Source of the DNA: Methanocella_A sp035319305
GTDB taxonomy: Archaea > Halobacteriota > Methanocellia > Methanocellales > Methanocellaceae
Length of the DNA stretch: 5,124 nucleotides
Reading direction: 5' to 3'
NCBI GenBank assembly: GCA_035319305.1
Contig: DATHCY010000120.1
Span: 1 to 5,124, forward strand
Shown: positions 1 through 5,124 of the stretch, piece after piece
Layout: every line of letters starts with the position of its first letter
How positions within the stretch are numbered: position 1 is the stretch's first letter
Notes under the pieces: generated by a model
Database searches by the model: none
What the model was told of the DNA's origin: nothing
The model's input: only the letters and a program-made list of their open reading frames with translations
Program-made: the position numbers and the translations under genes

Positions 1-917
1 CATCTCCGCTTGGGTACGGCCGATGATCTCCGCATATTTCGGGTTGATCTGCAGGAACCTCACCGTAATAGAATCGATCATCGCAATGCCCATGGGGGCC
101 TGCTCGAAGACACCGCGAAACCGGCTCTCGCTCTCCTGAAGCGCCAGCTCGGCCTTTTTACGCTCGGTGATGTCGATGTTCACGCCCACCAGTTTTAACG
201 GCTTGCCAGACTCGTCCTTTAAGACGGACCCCCTCCCATACAACCAGTGTACAGTATCGTCGGGCCAGACCACCCTCCACTCCCCTTCAAAACTACCTGT
301 ACCCATAGCCTCCCGCACCTGGTTGACCGCCATATGCCGATCACTGGGGTGGACCAGCATCTCCCAAGCCTCCTGAGTCCCCGTAAACCCGCCGCGGGGC
401 AGACCGTACATCGCCTCCAACTCCGGCGTCCACTTATTCACACCAGTCTGGATATTCCACTCGAAAGTACCTATACAGGCCACTTGCTGAGCCAAGGAAA
501 GCCGCTCCTTAACCTCGATCAAATCCGGCTCAGCCCGCTTACGCTTAGTGATATCCCGTACGATCGACAGGAGGATATGCTGACCCCCCAAGATGATACC
601 ACGAGAACTGACCTCAACAGGGAAAGTACTACCATCCTTCCTCATATGCCGGGTCTCATACACAGCCCCATTCTCAAACGCCTCGATAAACTGCTTTTTA
701 GTAGACTCACGCTCTTCCGGAGAGCGTATATCCCTGACGTTCATCGAAAGCAGCTCTTCGCGAGCATACCCATACTCCCTAACAACAGCAAATTAACATC
801 AATGAAATTTCCATCTATATCGACAAAAAACAATAGGTCAAGCGCACACTCAAAGAGGAGTTGATACTTAGATCCCGCATCCTTGAGATCGATTGGACCA
901 GCACACTCTATCTCCAT
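1..917 (-). pseudogene. Multi-PAS sensor protein (probable histidine kinase N-terminal part), frameshifted and cut by the left window edge
   Basis: Read on the minus strand from ATG 917-915, after an in-frame TAA at 923-921. The first 42 residues are a PAS start (KYQLLFECALDLLFFVDIDG, then NFIDVN). At about 788-793 the frame slips: the original frame stops at TGA 743-741, while the PAS continues one frame over (AVVREYGYAREELLSMNVRD) and stays open to base 1. The continuation completes PAS1 (ending IVRDITKR). It then gives a PAS_3-like PAS2 (GTFEWNIQTGVNKWTPE, HPSDRH, ending VGVNIDITERKKAELAL) and opens PAS3 (FRGVFEQAPMGIAMID). No transmembrane segment is seen. Such PAS chains in methanogens usually end in a histidine kinase core, which would lie beyond the left edge; that part is inferred. 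The gap fits a single-base loss, since adding one base restores a normal PAS (VN-x-AVVREYGY). It could also be a sequencing error or programmed frameshift. The gene follows the Kai/kinase cluster in the same orientation, now split from it by the IS. Confidence 0.5.
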
Positions 918-940
918 CAATTAACCATCAAGCACGACAC

Positions 941-948
941 TATATTAA
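941..948 (-). promoter_or_regulatory. Candidate archaeal TATA box for the frameshifted PAS gene
   Basis: On the minus strand this reads TTAATATA, close to the methanogen TATA consensus, inside a longer AT stretch. Its centre is about 27 nt before the ATG at 917, so transcription would begin almost on the start codon, giving a leaderless mRNA. This agrees with the lack of a Shine-Dalgarno sequence before that ATG. The IS target duplication (948-955) abuts the box, so the insertion replaced everything upstream of the TATA, including any BRE or operator. This is inferred from spacing and composition only. Confidence 0.4.
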
Positions 949-955
949 TTATAAT
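948..955. repeat. Left target-site duplication of the ISL3 element (ATTATAAT)
   Basis: The 8 bases directly before the left inverted repeat are ATTATAAT. They are repeated exactly after the right inverted repeat at 2248-2255. Eight base pairs is the usual ISL3-family duplication length. The site is itself palindromic and very AT-rich, in line with the family's target taste. Confidence 0.93.
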
Positions 956-979
956 GGTTCTTCTGCGATTTTGGGATCG
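956..979 (+). repeat. Left terminal inverted repeat of the IS
   Basis: Starts GGTTCTTCTGCGATTTTGGG and ends ATCG. It matches the reverse complement of 2224-2247 at 19 of 24 positions; the mismatches are at positions 2, 3, 12, 13 and 18. The GTG at 982 begins only two bases past it. Confidence 0.93.
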
Positions 980-999
980 GTGTGTGGGGGTGGCGATAC

Positions 1000-1007
1000 C
1001 TATTAAA
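1000..1007 (+). promoter_or_regulatory. Possible TATA box of the transposase gene
   Basis: CTATTAAA lies about 35 bp before the ATG at 1039. With the usual archaeal spacing of 25-27 bp, transcription would start near 1030, leaving a leader of roughly 10 nt. The match is weak and rests on position only. Confidence 0.3.
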
Positions 1008-1010
1008 GGG

Positions 1011-1053
1011 ACACCGTCTGCTTTGTTTTGGGAAACATATGAGCCGACGGTGT
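1011..1053 (+). promoter_or_regulatory. Inverted repeat enclosing the transposase start codon
   Basis: ACACCGTC at 1011-1018 is the exact reverse complement of GACGGTGT at 1046-1053. The 27-nt loop holds the GGGA-like ribosome site and the ATG at 1039. A transcript entering from outside the IS would contain both arms and could fold over the start. A transcript from the proposed internal promoter (start near 1030) would lack the left arm. Function is inferred; the repeat itself is seen directly. Confidence 0.4.
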
Positions 1054-2232
1054 GAATACGGTAAGGTATTCAAAAACTTGTATTGCTTTCAGGGATTTAA
1101 GATTGATGGTATCAATCTCGATGGACTGCTTGTTATTAGTCTGGGGCGAACCGGGTTGAGGCCTCGGTGTCCTGTATGTGGTAAGTCTTGCCGGGCTGAA
1201 TCAGTTTATTTGAGGCGTGTCAGGGATTTTGATATTGCGGGGAAGTCTTGTTACTTGGAGTTTCCTGAGTATAAGGTGAAGTGTCGATGCGGTCATCGGG
1301 GAATGGAAAAACTGGGTTTTGTCAGGCCTTACAGCCATTGCACCCGACGTTATGAGGAGTTTGTGGCGTTGCTTTGTGATCATATGAGCATCAAAGAAGT
1401 CAGCGAGATCACGGGACTGCCGTGGCGTACGGTTAAAGACGCTGACATGAGGTGTATACGGGATTGGGTACTCCAGGTGAAACGGGAAGACCCGGTGTTT
1501 CTGGGCGTTGACGAAGTAGCCTATGAAAAAGGGCATCATTATCTGACTATTGTCCGGGATGTGCAGCGTGGCATCGTAATATGGGCGGGTGAAGGACGGA
1601 AAGAGACGACGTTAGACTTGTTTTTCCAGAGTCTTGGCGAGGCCGTGAGGAAGATACGGGCCGTAGTTATGGACATGTGGGACCCGTACATAGCCAGCAC
1701 CTCCAGGTGGACTCGGGCCGACATAGTATTTGACAAATTCCACGTGGCTAAGAAAGTCAACGAAACATTGGACAAGATCCGAAGAAGAGAATTCGCAAAC
1801 GCAGCACCCAGTGAGCGAAGAGAATTCAAGAAAAAACGGTTCATCATCCTGAAAAGGAGGAAGAACCTCGACGAGACAGGCATAGAGAAGCTATCCGCAC
1901 TTATGGATCGTAACAAGATGTTGTATAAGGCTTACCTGTTGAAAGAACAGCTCATGGACATCCTCGACACGATAAGCAAAGAAGAAGCCACCCATCGTCT
2001 ATCCCTGTGGGAGAAGAACGTGAGACGAAGCAAGATCCCCGAATACCAAGAACTCGTGAAAACATTAGAATACTACATGTTCGGAATACACGCCTATTTC
2101 GACTATGGATTGACCAACGCAGCCAGCGAAGGCTTCAACAACAAGATCAACTTGATCAAGCGACGAGCCTACGGATTCCACGACATCGAATACTTCAAGC
2201 TAAAAATATTGAAGCTATGCGGACGATCCTAA
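1039..2232 (+). CDS. ISL3-family DDE transposase
   Basis: Catalyses cut-and-join movement of the surrounding IS. From ATG 1039 the protein has 397 residues. An N-terminal zinc-ribbon of the zf-ISL3 type has Cys44/Cys47 (CPVCGKSC) and Cys82/Cys84 (KCRCG). A helix-turn-helix follows at about 116-136 (MSIKEVSEITGLPWRTVKDAD). The catalytic core shows Asp158 (FLGVDE), Asp212 (VVMDMWDPY) followed by DKFHVAKKVN, and Glu364 (NAASEGFNNKIN), so the DDE triad appears complete. The same frame is open back to a GTG at 982, which would add 19 residues. I prefer 1039 because it puts the CPVC motif about 44 residues from the N-terminus, as in family members, and 982 almost touches the inverted repeat. The TAA lies inside the right inverted repeat. 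No frameshift or internal stop is seen, so it should be active if expressed. It runs opposite to the flanking host genes and converges on the kinase gene to its right. Confidence 0.95.
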   Translation: MSRRCEYGKVFKNLYCFQGFKIDGINLDGLLVISLGRTGLRPRCPVCGKSCRAESVYLRRVRDFDIAGKSCYLEFPEYKVKCRCGHRGMEKLGFVRPYSHCTRRYEEFVALLCDHMSIKEVSEITGLPWRTVKDADMRCIRDWVLQVKREDPVFLGVDEVAYEKGHHYLTIVRDVQRGIVIWAGEGRKETTLDLFFQSLGEAVRKIRAVVMDMWDPYIASTSRWTRADIVFDKFHVAKKVNETLDKIRRREFANAAPSERREFKKKRFIILKRRKNLDETGIEKLSALMDRNKMLYKAYLLKEQLMDILDTISKEEATHRLSLWEKNVRRSKIPEYQELVKTLEYYMFGIHAYFDYGLTNAASEGFNNKINLIKRRAYGFHDIEYFKLKILKLCGRS

Positions 2233-2247
2233 AAATGCAGAAGAGTC
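2224..2247 (-). repeat. Right terminal inverted repeat of the IS
   Basis: On the minus strand it starts GACTCTTCTGCATTTTTAGG and ends ATCG, pairing with 956-979. It contains the last bases and the stop codon (2230-2232) of the transposase gene. Confidence 0.93.
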
Positions 2248-2255
2248 ATTATAAT
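2248..2255. repeat. Right target-site duplication of the ISL3 element (ATTATAAT)
   Basis: Exact copy of 948-955, directly after the right inverted repeat. Removing 956-2255 restores the pre-insertion sequence. Confidence 0.93.
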
Positions 2256-2362
2256 AATAAATAATGCGAAGTAGGTGAGTATGCTCATATGGCGATCTCC
2301 AGTCGGGCTCGTGGACTTTACTGGATAATTTTAAAAATCATAAACGAGAAGTACCTAGCGGT

Positions 2363-2381
2363 AAAAGTGCTGAGGATCAGC
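2363..2381 (-). terminator. Possible weak terminator after the receiver-PAS histidine kinase gene
   Basis: Five bases after the TAG of the kinase gene, the minus strand reads GCTGA-TCC-TCAGC, then ACTTTT. That is a 5-bp stem with a 3-nt loop and a short T run. A second T5 run follows at 2337-2333. Archaeal termination relies mainly on T-rich tracts, so either could end the kaiC-kaiB-kinase transcript. The stem is short and the call is tentative. Confidence 0.3.
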
Positions 2382-2385
2382 TATG

Positions 2386-4320
2386 CTATGGTTCTATGGC
2401 GTGAGCCGAGCTAGGGGTTGTTTTGCTCTTTGCCGAAAGAAGCACAATCACGAACCGTACGCCTTTTGTATATTCGCCTGGTATGCGATCCTCTACCCAG
2501 ATTTTGCCGCCGAAGCTCTCGATGAGGGTCTTCGCAAGGTACAGGCCCAATCCTTTGCCATGGGCTTTTGTGTCGCCGCGCTGAAATCGCACGAACAATT
2601 TATCCTTGAACCGGTCAGGGATGCCCGGGCCGTTATCTTCGATAGATATCATCAGGTAATCCTGTCCAGTTTCTCTGACGCGGTCGACCCTCAGGGTGAT
2701 CTCAAGGGGCTTCTCGGGGTCGGAGTGCTTGATAGAGTTGGTGATCAAGTTGGTGAACACATCGTTGACCAGTTCGTTGGCCATCGCCACGCAATCTGGG
2801 GACGCATCCATGGTGATGTCGACTTGGCGTCCTTCTGTGGATGAGTAGAGGTCTTTCAACGCGGAGAGGATGTCACAGATGTCCACCGGCTCCAACTCCT
2901 CCAACACCTTTTTCGTAGTCTGAAGTTTGCGCACATTGTCGATGATCCTGGCAGCATCCTCCATGGTTTCCCGTGGTTTCACTAGCAGTTCTTTTGTCTC
3001 CTCGAGGTTATCAGACTCGATAGCCAGCTCTATATAGCCAAGCGCGATCTGGGCCAAGTTCCGGATATCATGGCTTAACAGATCGAGGTACAGATCAGCC
3101 TGCGTTTTCGCTTCATTAAGCTGTTTTTCGGACATTTTCCTGTCAGTAATGTCCGTGTACATGGCGACAGAGCCTGCGTAGAATCCATCGTCATCGTAAA
3201 ATGGGGCGGCATTGACCATTACCAGTGCCTTCGACCCGTCCTTCCTAACCAATTCGATATCGTAGGATTCCTTGATGCCCTGCTTGCGACGCTCGAAGTA
3301 GAGCTTCTGTTCTGTGACTTGTCCTTGCTCCACGAAATTATATATGGATTTACCGACTAGTCCTTCCGTACTGCGGTTTAACATTTCGGCGATCCTGTGA
3401 TTGGCGAACTGGATCGTCGAGTTCTTGTCGATTACAAGGATGCCCTCATTAGCGAGTTCCACGATGTTCCGATATTTACGCTCGCTTTCCCGCAACGCCA
3501 GTTCGGCACGCTTACGCTCCTTCACTTCTATCCGCAGCGATTCATAGGCCTCTGCTAAGTCATATGAGCGGTCCTGGACCTCGGCTTCAAGACGGTTCTT
3601 GGATTGGGCGAGCTCTTCCTCGTGCTCCACATGCCAAGTGACATCCCGTATCGAGACAAGGTATGACGGCTGATGACGCCACTCGATCTCCACCATGCGC
3701 ATCTCCACCGCCACAAACTTGCGGAACTCCCGCAGCACATACATCTCCACAGGCTCCTCCAAGATAATAGGAAAACCGAACAACTTACCAATCAACTCAT
3801 GCTCCGACAGGTTGAACAACGATTCGGCCGAGGGGTTAGCATACTGGATATAACCGTCTTGGTTCAGGACGACCATGGCGTCCGCATTCCTAGTCACAAT
3901 GGTACGCAGATCCTCCACAGTCCGTTTTAGAGCGACCTCAGCCTGCCTGCGGCGGACGATCTCTTCGACGAGGCTGCGCAACTCCATAAACTGTATCCTG
4001 GGTTGTTTACCAAGCGGCAGGACGAACTCTGCGCCGTGCCTGACAGCCTCGGCGATCATGCTACTATTGAGGTTCTGGCCGTAAAAGATGACAGGCACAT
4101 TAACTCCCCGCCCTTTTAACAAGTCGAGCAGGACAGCCCCAGAAACTTCATGCAAATGAATATTAGCGACGATAACATCAAACCCACCGCCTTTCAGCAG
4201 ATCGAGCGCTTCATCCACCGACCGAGACTCGTTAAACTTGATCTGGCTACTCTCTGACAGGTGCTCCGCTACGATCTCACGAAAACGGGGTTCATTGTCT
4301 ATTATGAGGACGGAAATCAT
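2386..4320 (-). CDS. Soluble sensor histidine kinase with degenerate N-terminal receiver (pseudo-receiver-PAS-PAS-HisKA-HATPase)
   Basis: A 644-aa cytosolic protein with no membrane segment. Residues 1-120 form a receiver-like domain whose acidic pocket is partly kept (D8, E10). The phosphoacceptor position is Asn53 (VIVANIHLHEVSG). The usual Thr/Ser is replaced in PVIFYGQ, and the usual LxKG lysine is Leu in FVLPLGKQP. PAS1 spans about 133-228 (DAMVVLNQDGYIQYANPSAE to SIRDVT). A coiled linker covers about 230-280. PAS2 spans about 281-393 (NEGILVIDKNSTIQFANHRI to DITDRK). The dimerisation/phosphoacceptor helix carries His417 (DLLSHDIRN). The ATPase domain has an N box (N524/N528, TNLITNSIKHS), G1 (D562NGPG) and G2 (G588KGLG). 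All catalytic motifs are intact, so it should autophosphorylate at His417 and pass phosphate to a regulator not seen here. ATG 4320 starts exactly at the receiver strand (MISVLIIDNE) but has no clear Shine-Dalgarno. It lies 36 bp after kaiB on the same strand, so co-transcription and a role as KaiBC output kinase are likely but inferred. Confidence 0.95.
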   Translation of the reverse strand: MISVLIIDNEPRFREIVAEHLSESSQIKFNESRSVDEALDLLKGGGFDVIVANIHLHEVSGAVLLDLLKGRGVNVPVIFYGQNLNSSMIAEAVRHGAEFVLPLGKQPRIQFMELRSLVEEIVRRRQAEVALKRTVEDLRTIVTRNADAMVVLNQDGYIQYANPSAESLFNLSEHELIGKLFGFPIILEEPVEMYVLREFRKFVAVEMRMVEIEWRHQPSYLVSIRDVTWHVEHEEELAQSKNRLEAEVQDRSYDLAEAYESLRIEVKERKRAELALRESERKYRNIVELANEGILVIDKNSTIQFANHRIAEMLNRSTEGLVGKSIYNFVEQGQVTEQKLYFERRKQGIKESYDIELVRKDGSKALVMVNAAPFYDDDGFYAGSVAMYTDITDRKMSEKQLNEAKTQADLYLDLLSHDIRNLAQIALGYIELAIESDNLEETKELLVKPRETMEDAARIIDNVRKLQTTKKVLEELEPVDICDILSALKDLYSSTEGRQVDITMDASPDCVAMANELVNDVFTNLITNSIKHSDPEKPLEITLRVDRVRETGQDYLMISIEDNGPGIPDRFKDKLFVRFQRGDTKAHGKGLGLYLAKTLIESFGGKIWVEDRIPGEYTKGVRFVIVLLSAKSKTTPSSAHAIEP

Positions 4321-4335
4321 ACTATCAGAAAACCC

Positions 4336-4359
4336 TTAGTAACACTATTAGTAACACTA
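4336..4359. repeat. Perfect 12-bp tandem duplication across the kaiB stop codon
   Basis: TTAGTAACACTA occurs twice in a row (4336-4347 and 4348-4359). On the coding strand it reads TAGTGTTACTAA twice, so the kaiB frame meets its TAG and then, two codons later, a TAA. The repeat makes up most of the short gap between kaiB and the kinase gene. It may be a simple slippage duplication or may affect coupling between the two genes. Confidence 0.9.
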
Positions 4360-4656
4360 TTTTTTTGTTTTGATGTCGAGGCCGACCAGCACATGCTCCG
4401 TCGCTGACATATCCCCGATCAATCGCTTCAAGGGCTCCGGCAGCTTCCGGATCACCGTGGGAACCGCGAAGATCTGCTCCTCAGCAGCCAACCTGGGGTT
4501 CTTCACCAGGTCGATGACCTCGATATGACACTTACCCTTCAAATGCTCATCGCATACCTTTCTAAGGTTCTCGACAGCTTTCCGGGATTTCTCCGTCTCC
4601 CCAGCCACATAAATTTTCAAATCCCAAGTCTCCTGTTCGACAGTATCCTGTTTCAT
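4357..4656 (-). CDS. kaiB: KaiB, circadian-clock-type thioredoxin-fold protein
   Basis: A 99-aa protein matching the KaiB family along its length: LKIYVAGETEKSRKAVENL, then VIDLVKNPRLAAEEQIFAVP-TV, then KRLIGDMSATEHVLVGLD. The cis-proline-like VPT (Pro66) and the C-terminal GLD (Gly92, Asp94), which in cyanobacterial KaiB belongs to the fold-switch region, are kept. It lacks the acidic C-terminal tail of cyanobacterial KaiB. In the known systems KaiB changes fold, binds the KaiC hexamer ring and also binds kinase or pseudo-receiver partners. The ATG (4656-4654) overlaps the kaiC TGA as ATGA, and GGGGAG sits five bases upstream, so translation is probably coupled to kaiC. It ends 36 bp before the sensor kinase gene. 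It is not SasA, since there is no fused kinase. Confidence 0.96.
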   Translation of the reverse strand: MKQDTVEQETWDLKIYVAGETEKSRKAVENLRKVCDEHLKGKCHIEVIDLVKNPRLAAEEQIFAVPTVIRKLPEPLKRLIGDMSATEHVLVGLDIKTKK

Positions 4657-5124
4657 GCATTCTCCCCGCCGTTTCGTTTTGTTGTGTTATTCTTTGTCGT
4701 GTCGGATTTCCGTTCTTGGCCCATGACTTCGCGGTCCTTCATGGTGACATTGAGGTCTTGCTCCGTCTTTTCGACGCTCTTCATTAGCTCGTTCTGCTCC
4801 ATGTTGAACTGGGCCTTGAAAGCCTCCATCCGCGACCCGAACTCCCGACGCTTCTCATCCAAGGCATCCTTCTTAGTCTGAAGTTCGCGACGCAAGCCCA
4901 GGATCTGAGCGTTATCCTTCATCTCTTGCACAACCTTGGAACTGCCCAGCAGAACACCGCCAGGCCCGATGTAAGGCGATACGAGATCAACTCCATGACT
5001 TGAGAATAGGAACTCGCGGATCTGGTTAGAGTGTGGCATGCCTCGAGACTTGATCAGGACAAGGCTGCGGCTCCGCTCGCCATTATACTCGATATTGCGC
5101 AGCATAATCCACGTGTCAATAATC
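4653..5124 (-). CDS. kaiC: KaiC-like RecA-family ATPase/kinase, C-terminal part with coiled-coil tail (5' end outside window)
   Basis: The frame is open through the right edge, giving 156 visible residues. They begin IIDTWIMLRNIEYNGERSR, followed by LVLIKSRGMPHSNQIREFL and VSPYIGPGGVLLGSSK. This is the end of the second RecA/KaiC domain in archaeal and many bacterial KaiC homologues. The ATG at 5105 is internal (the Met of WIML), not a start. After GVLLGSS comes a tail of about 95 residues, rich in E, K, R and Q with hydrophobics spaced as in a coiled coil (about VVQEMKDNAQILGLRRELQT to KSVEKTEQDLNVTMKDREVM). A low-complexity polar end follows (KSDTTKNNTTKRNGGENA). Cyanobacterial KaiC has no such coil; the KaiA-independent KaiC of Rhodobacter sphaeroides does. 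Walker motifs and phosphorylation sites are outside the window, so activity cannot be judged. First visible gene of the kaiC-kaiB-kinase unit. Confidence 0.94.
   Translation of the reverse strand, partial: IIDTWIMLRNIEYNGERSRSLVLIKSRGMPHSNQIREFLFSSHGVDLVSPYIGPGGVLLGSSKVVQEMKDNAQILGLRRELQTKKDALDEKRREFGSRMEAFKAQFNMEQNELMKSVEKTEQDLNVTMKDREVMGQERKSDTTKNNTTKRNGGENA
4662..4667 (-). promoter_or_regulatory. Shine-Dalgarno sequence of kaiB inside the end of kaiC
   Basis: GGGGAG on the minus strand, five bases before the kaiB ATG at 4656 and within the last kaiC codons (Gly-Gly-Glu). With the ATGA overlap it supports this kaiB start and coupled translation. Confidence 0.6.

Larger units (their letters stand above)
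956..2247 (+). mobile_element. Complete ISL3-family insertion sequence, 1,292 bp
   Basis: The element is bounded by imperfect 24-bp terminal inverted repeats (956-979 and 2224-2247, 19 of 24 matching, both containing TCTTCTGC and ending in GGATCG). Identical 8-bp ATTATAAT duplications flank it. It encodes one intact ISL3-type DDE transposase that nearly fills it, with the stop codon inside the right repeat. Length, repeat style and duplication size all fit the family. The intact ORF and perfect duplication suggest a fairly recent insertion by transposition with no later rearrangement. It sits between two co-oriented signalling genes and is transcribed against them. No passenger gene is present. 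Confidence 0.96.

Noticed and set aside
247..864. Long plus-strand open frame of 205 codons
   Set aside because: It is antisense to the PAS gene on the minus strand, whose translation shows clear PAS motifs. The plus-strand product is rich in Pro, Leu, Ser and His with no family motif.
982..1038. N-terminal extension of the transposase from GTG 982
   Set aside because: It begins two bases after the inverted repeat, has no ribosome site, and makes the N-terminus longer than usual before the CPVC motif. Kept only as an alternative start.
1201..1916. Two minus-strand open frames inside the IS
   Set aside because: They are shadows of the transposase, which carries the zinc-ribbon, HTH and DDE motifs. 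ISL3 elements normally have one such gene.
2193..2214. Inverted repeat CTTCAA / TTGAAG near the end of the transposase gene
   Set aside because: Six-base arms with a 10-nt AT-rich loop within coding sequence; expected by chance and not followed by a T run on the plus strand.
2289..2414. Plus-strand ORF of 41 codons between the IS and the kinase gene
   Set aside because: No recognisable motif and no clear ribosome site. It runs into the kinase 3' end in antisense, so there is too little to call a gene.
2383..2844. Plus-strand open frame of 153 codons
   Set aside because: Lies opposite the ATPase domain of the kinase, whose N, G1 and G2 boxes prove the minus frame is coding.
1..5124. CRISPR arrays, tRNA or rRNA genes
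   Set aside because: No regularly spaced repeats, no cloverleaf-like sequence and no rRNA-like stretch was found. Nearly all bases belong to protein genes or the IS.

Overview
The window most likely comes from a methanogenic euryarchaeon. The signs are a KaiC/KaiB pair of the archaeal/bacterial type, PAS-rich soluble histidine kinases with the H-box style common in Methanomicrobia and Methanocella relatives (SHDIRNLAQIALG), archaeal-looking TATA boxes and an ISL3-family element. The exact genus cannot be fixed from this sequence alone.

Layout, right to left, because the host genes lie on the minus strand. The 3' end of a kaiC gene enters at the right edge (4653-5124) and ends in a long charged coiled-coil tail. 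It overlaps kaiB (4357-4656) by an ATGA stop/start. After 36 bp, which carry a perfect 12-bp tandem duplication, comes a soluble sensor kinase of 644 aa (2386-4320). Its architecture is receiver-like domain, PAS, PAS, HisKA-like, HATPase. Its receiver lacks the phosphorylatable aspartate. About 130 bp of intergenic DNA with a possible terminator follows. Next is a complete 1,292-bp ISL3-family insertion sequence (956-2247) with imperfect 24-bp inverted repeats, an 8-bp ATTATAAT target duplication and an intact DDE transposase on the plus strand. Left of the IS a second multi-PAS signalling protein starts at 917 on the minus strand. It runs off the left edge and carries a one-base frameshift in its first PAS domain.

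Reading of the whole: KaiC (ATPase/kinase timer), KaiB (fold-switching partner) and a histidine kinase with a pseudo-receiver form one co-oriented, tightly packed unit. This resembles a KaiA-less timing module with its own output kinase. The second PAS protein was probably the next gene in the cluster, about 160 bp downstream. It is now separated by the IS, which landed in its promoter or leader region, and it looks broken. The functional link between KaiBC and the kinase is inferred from gene order and domain logic, not shown directly.
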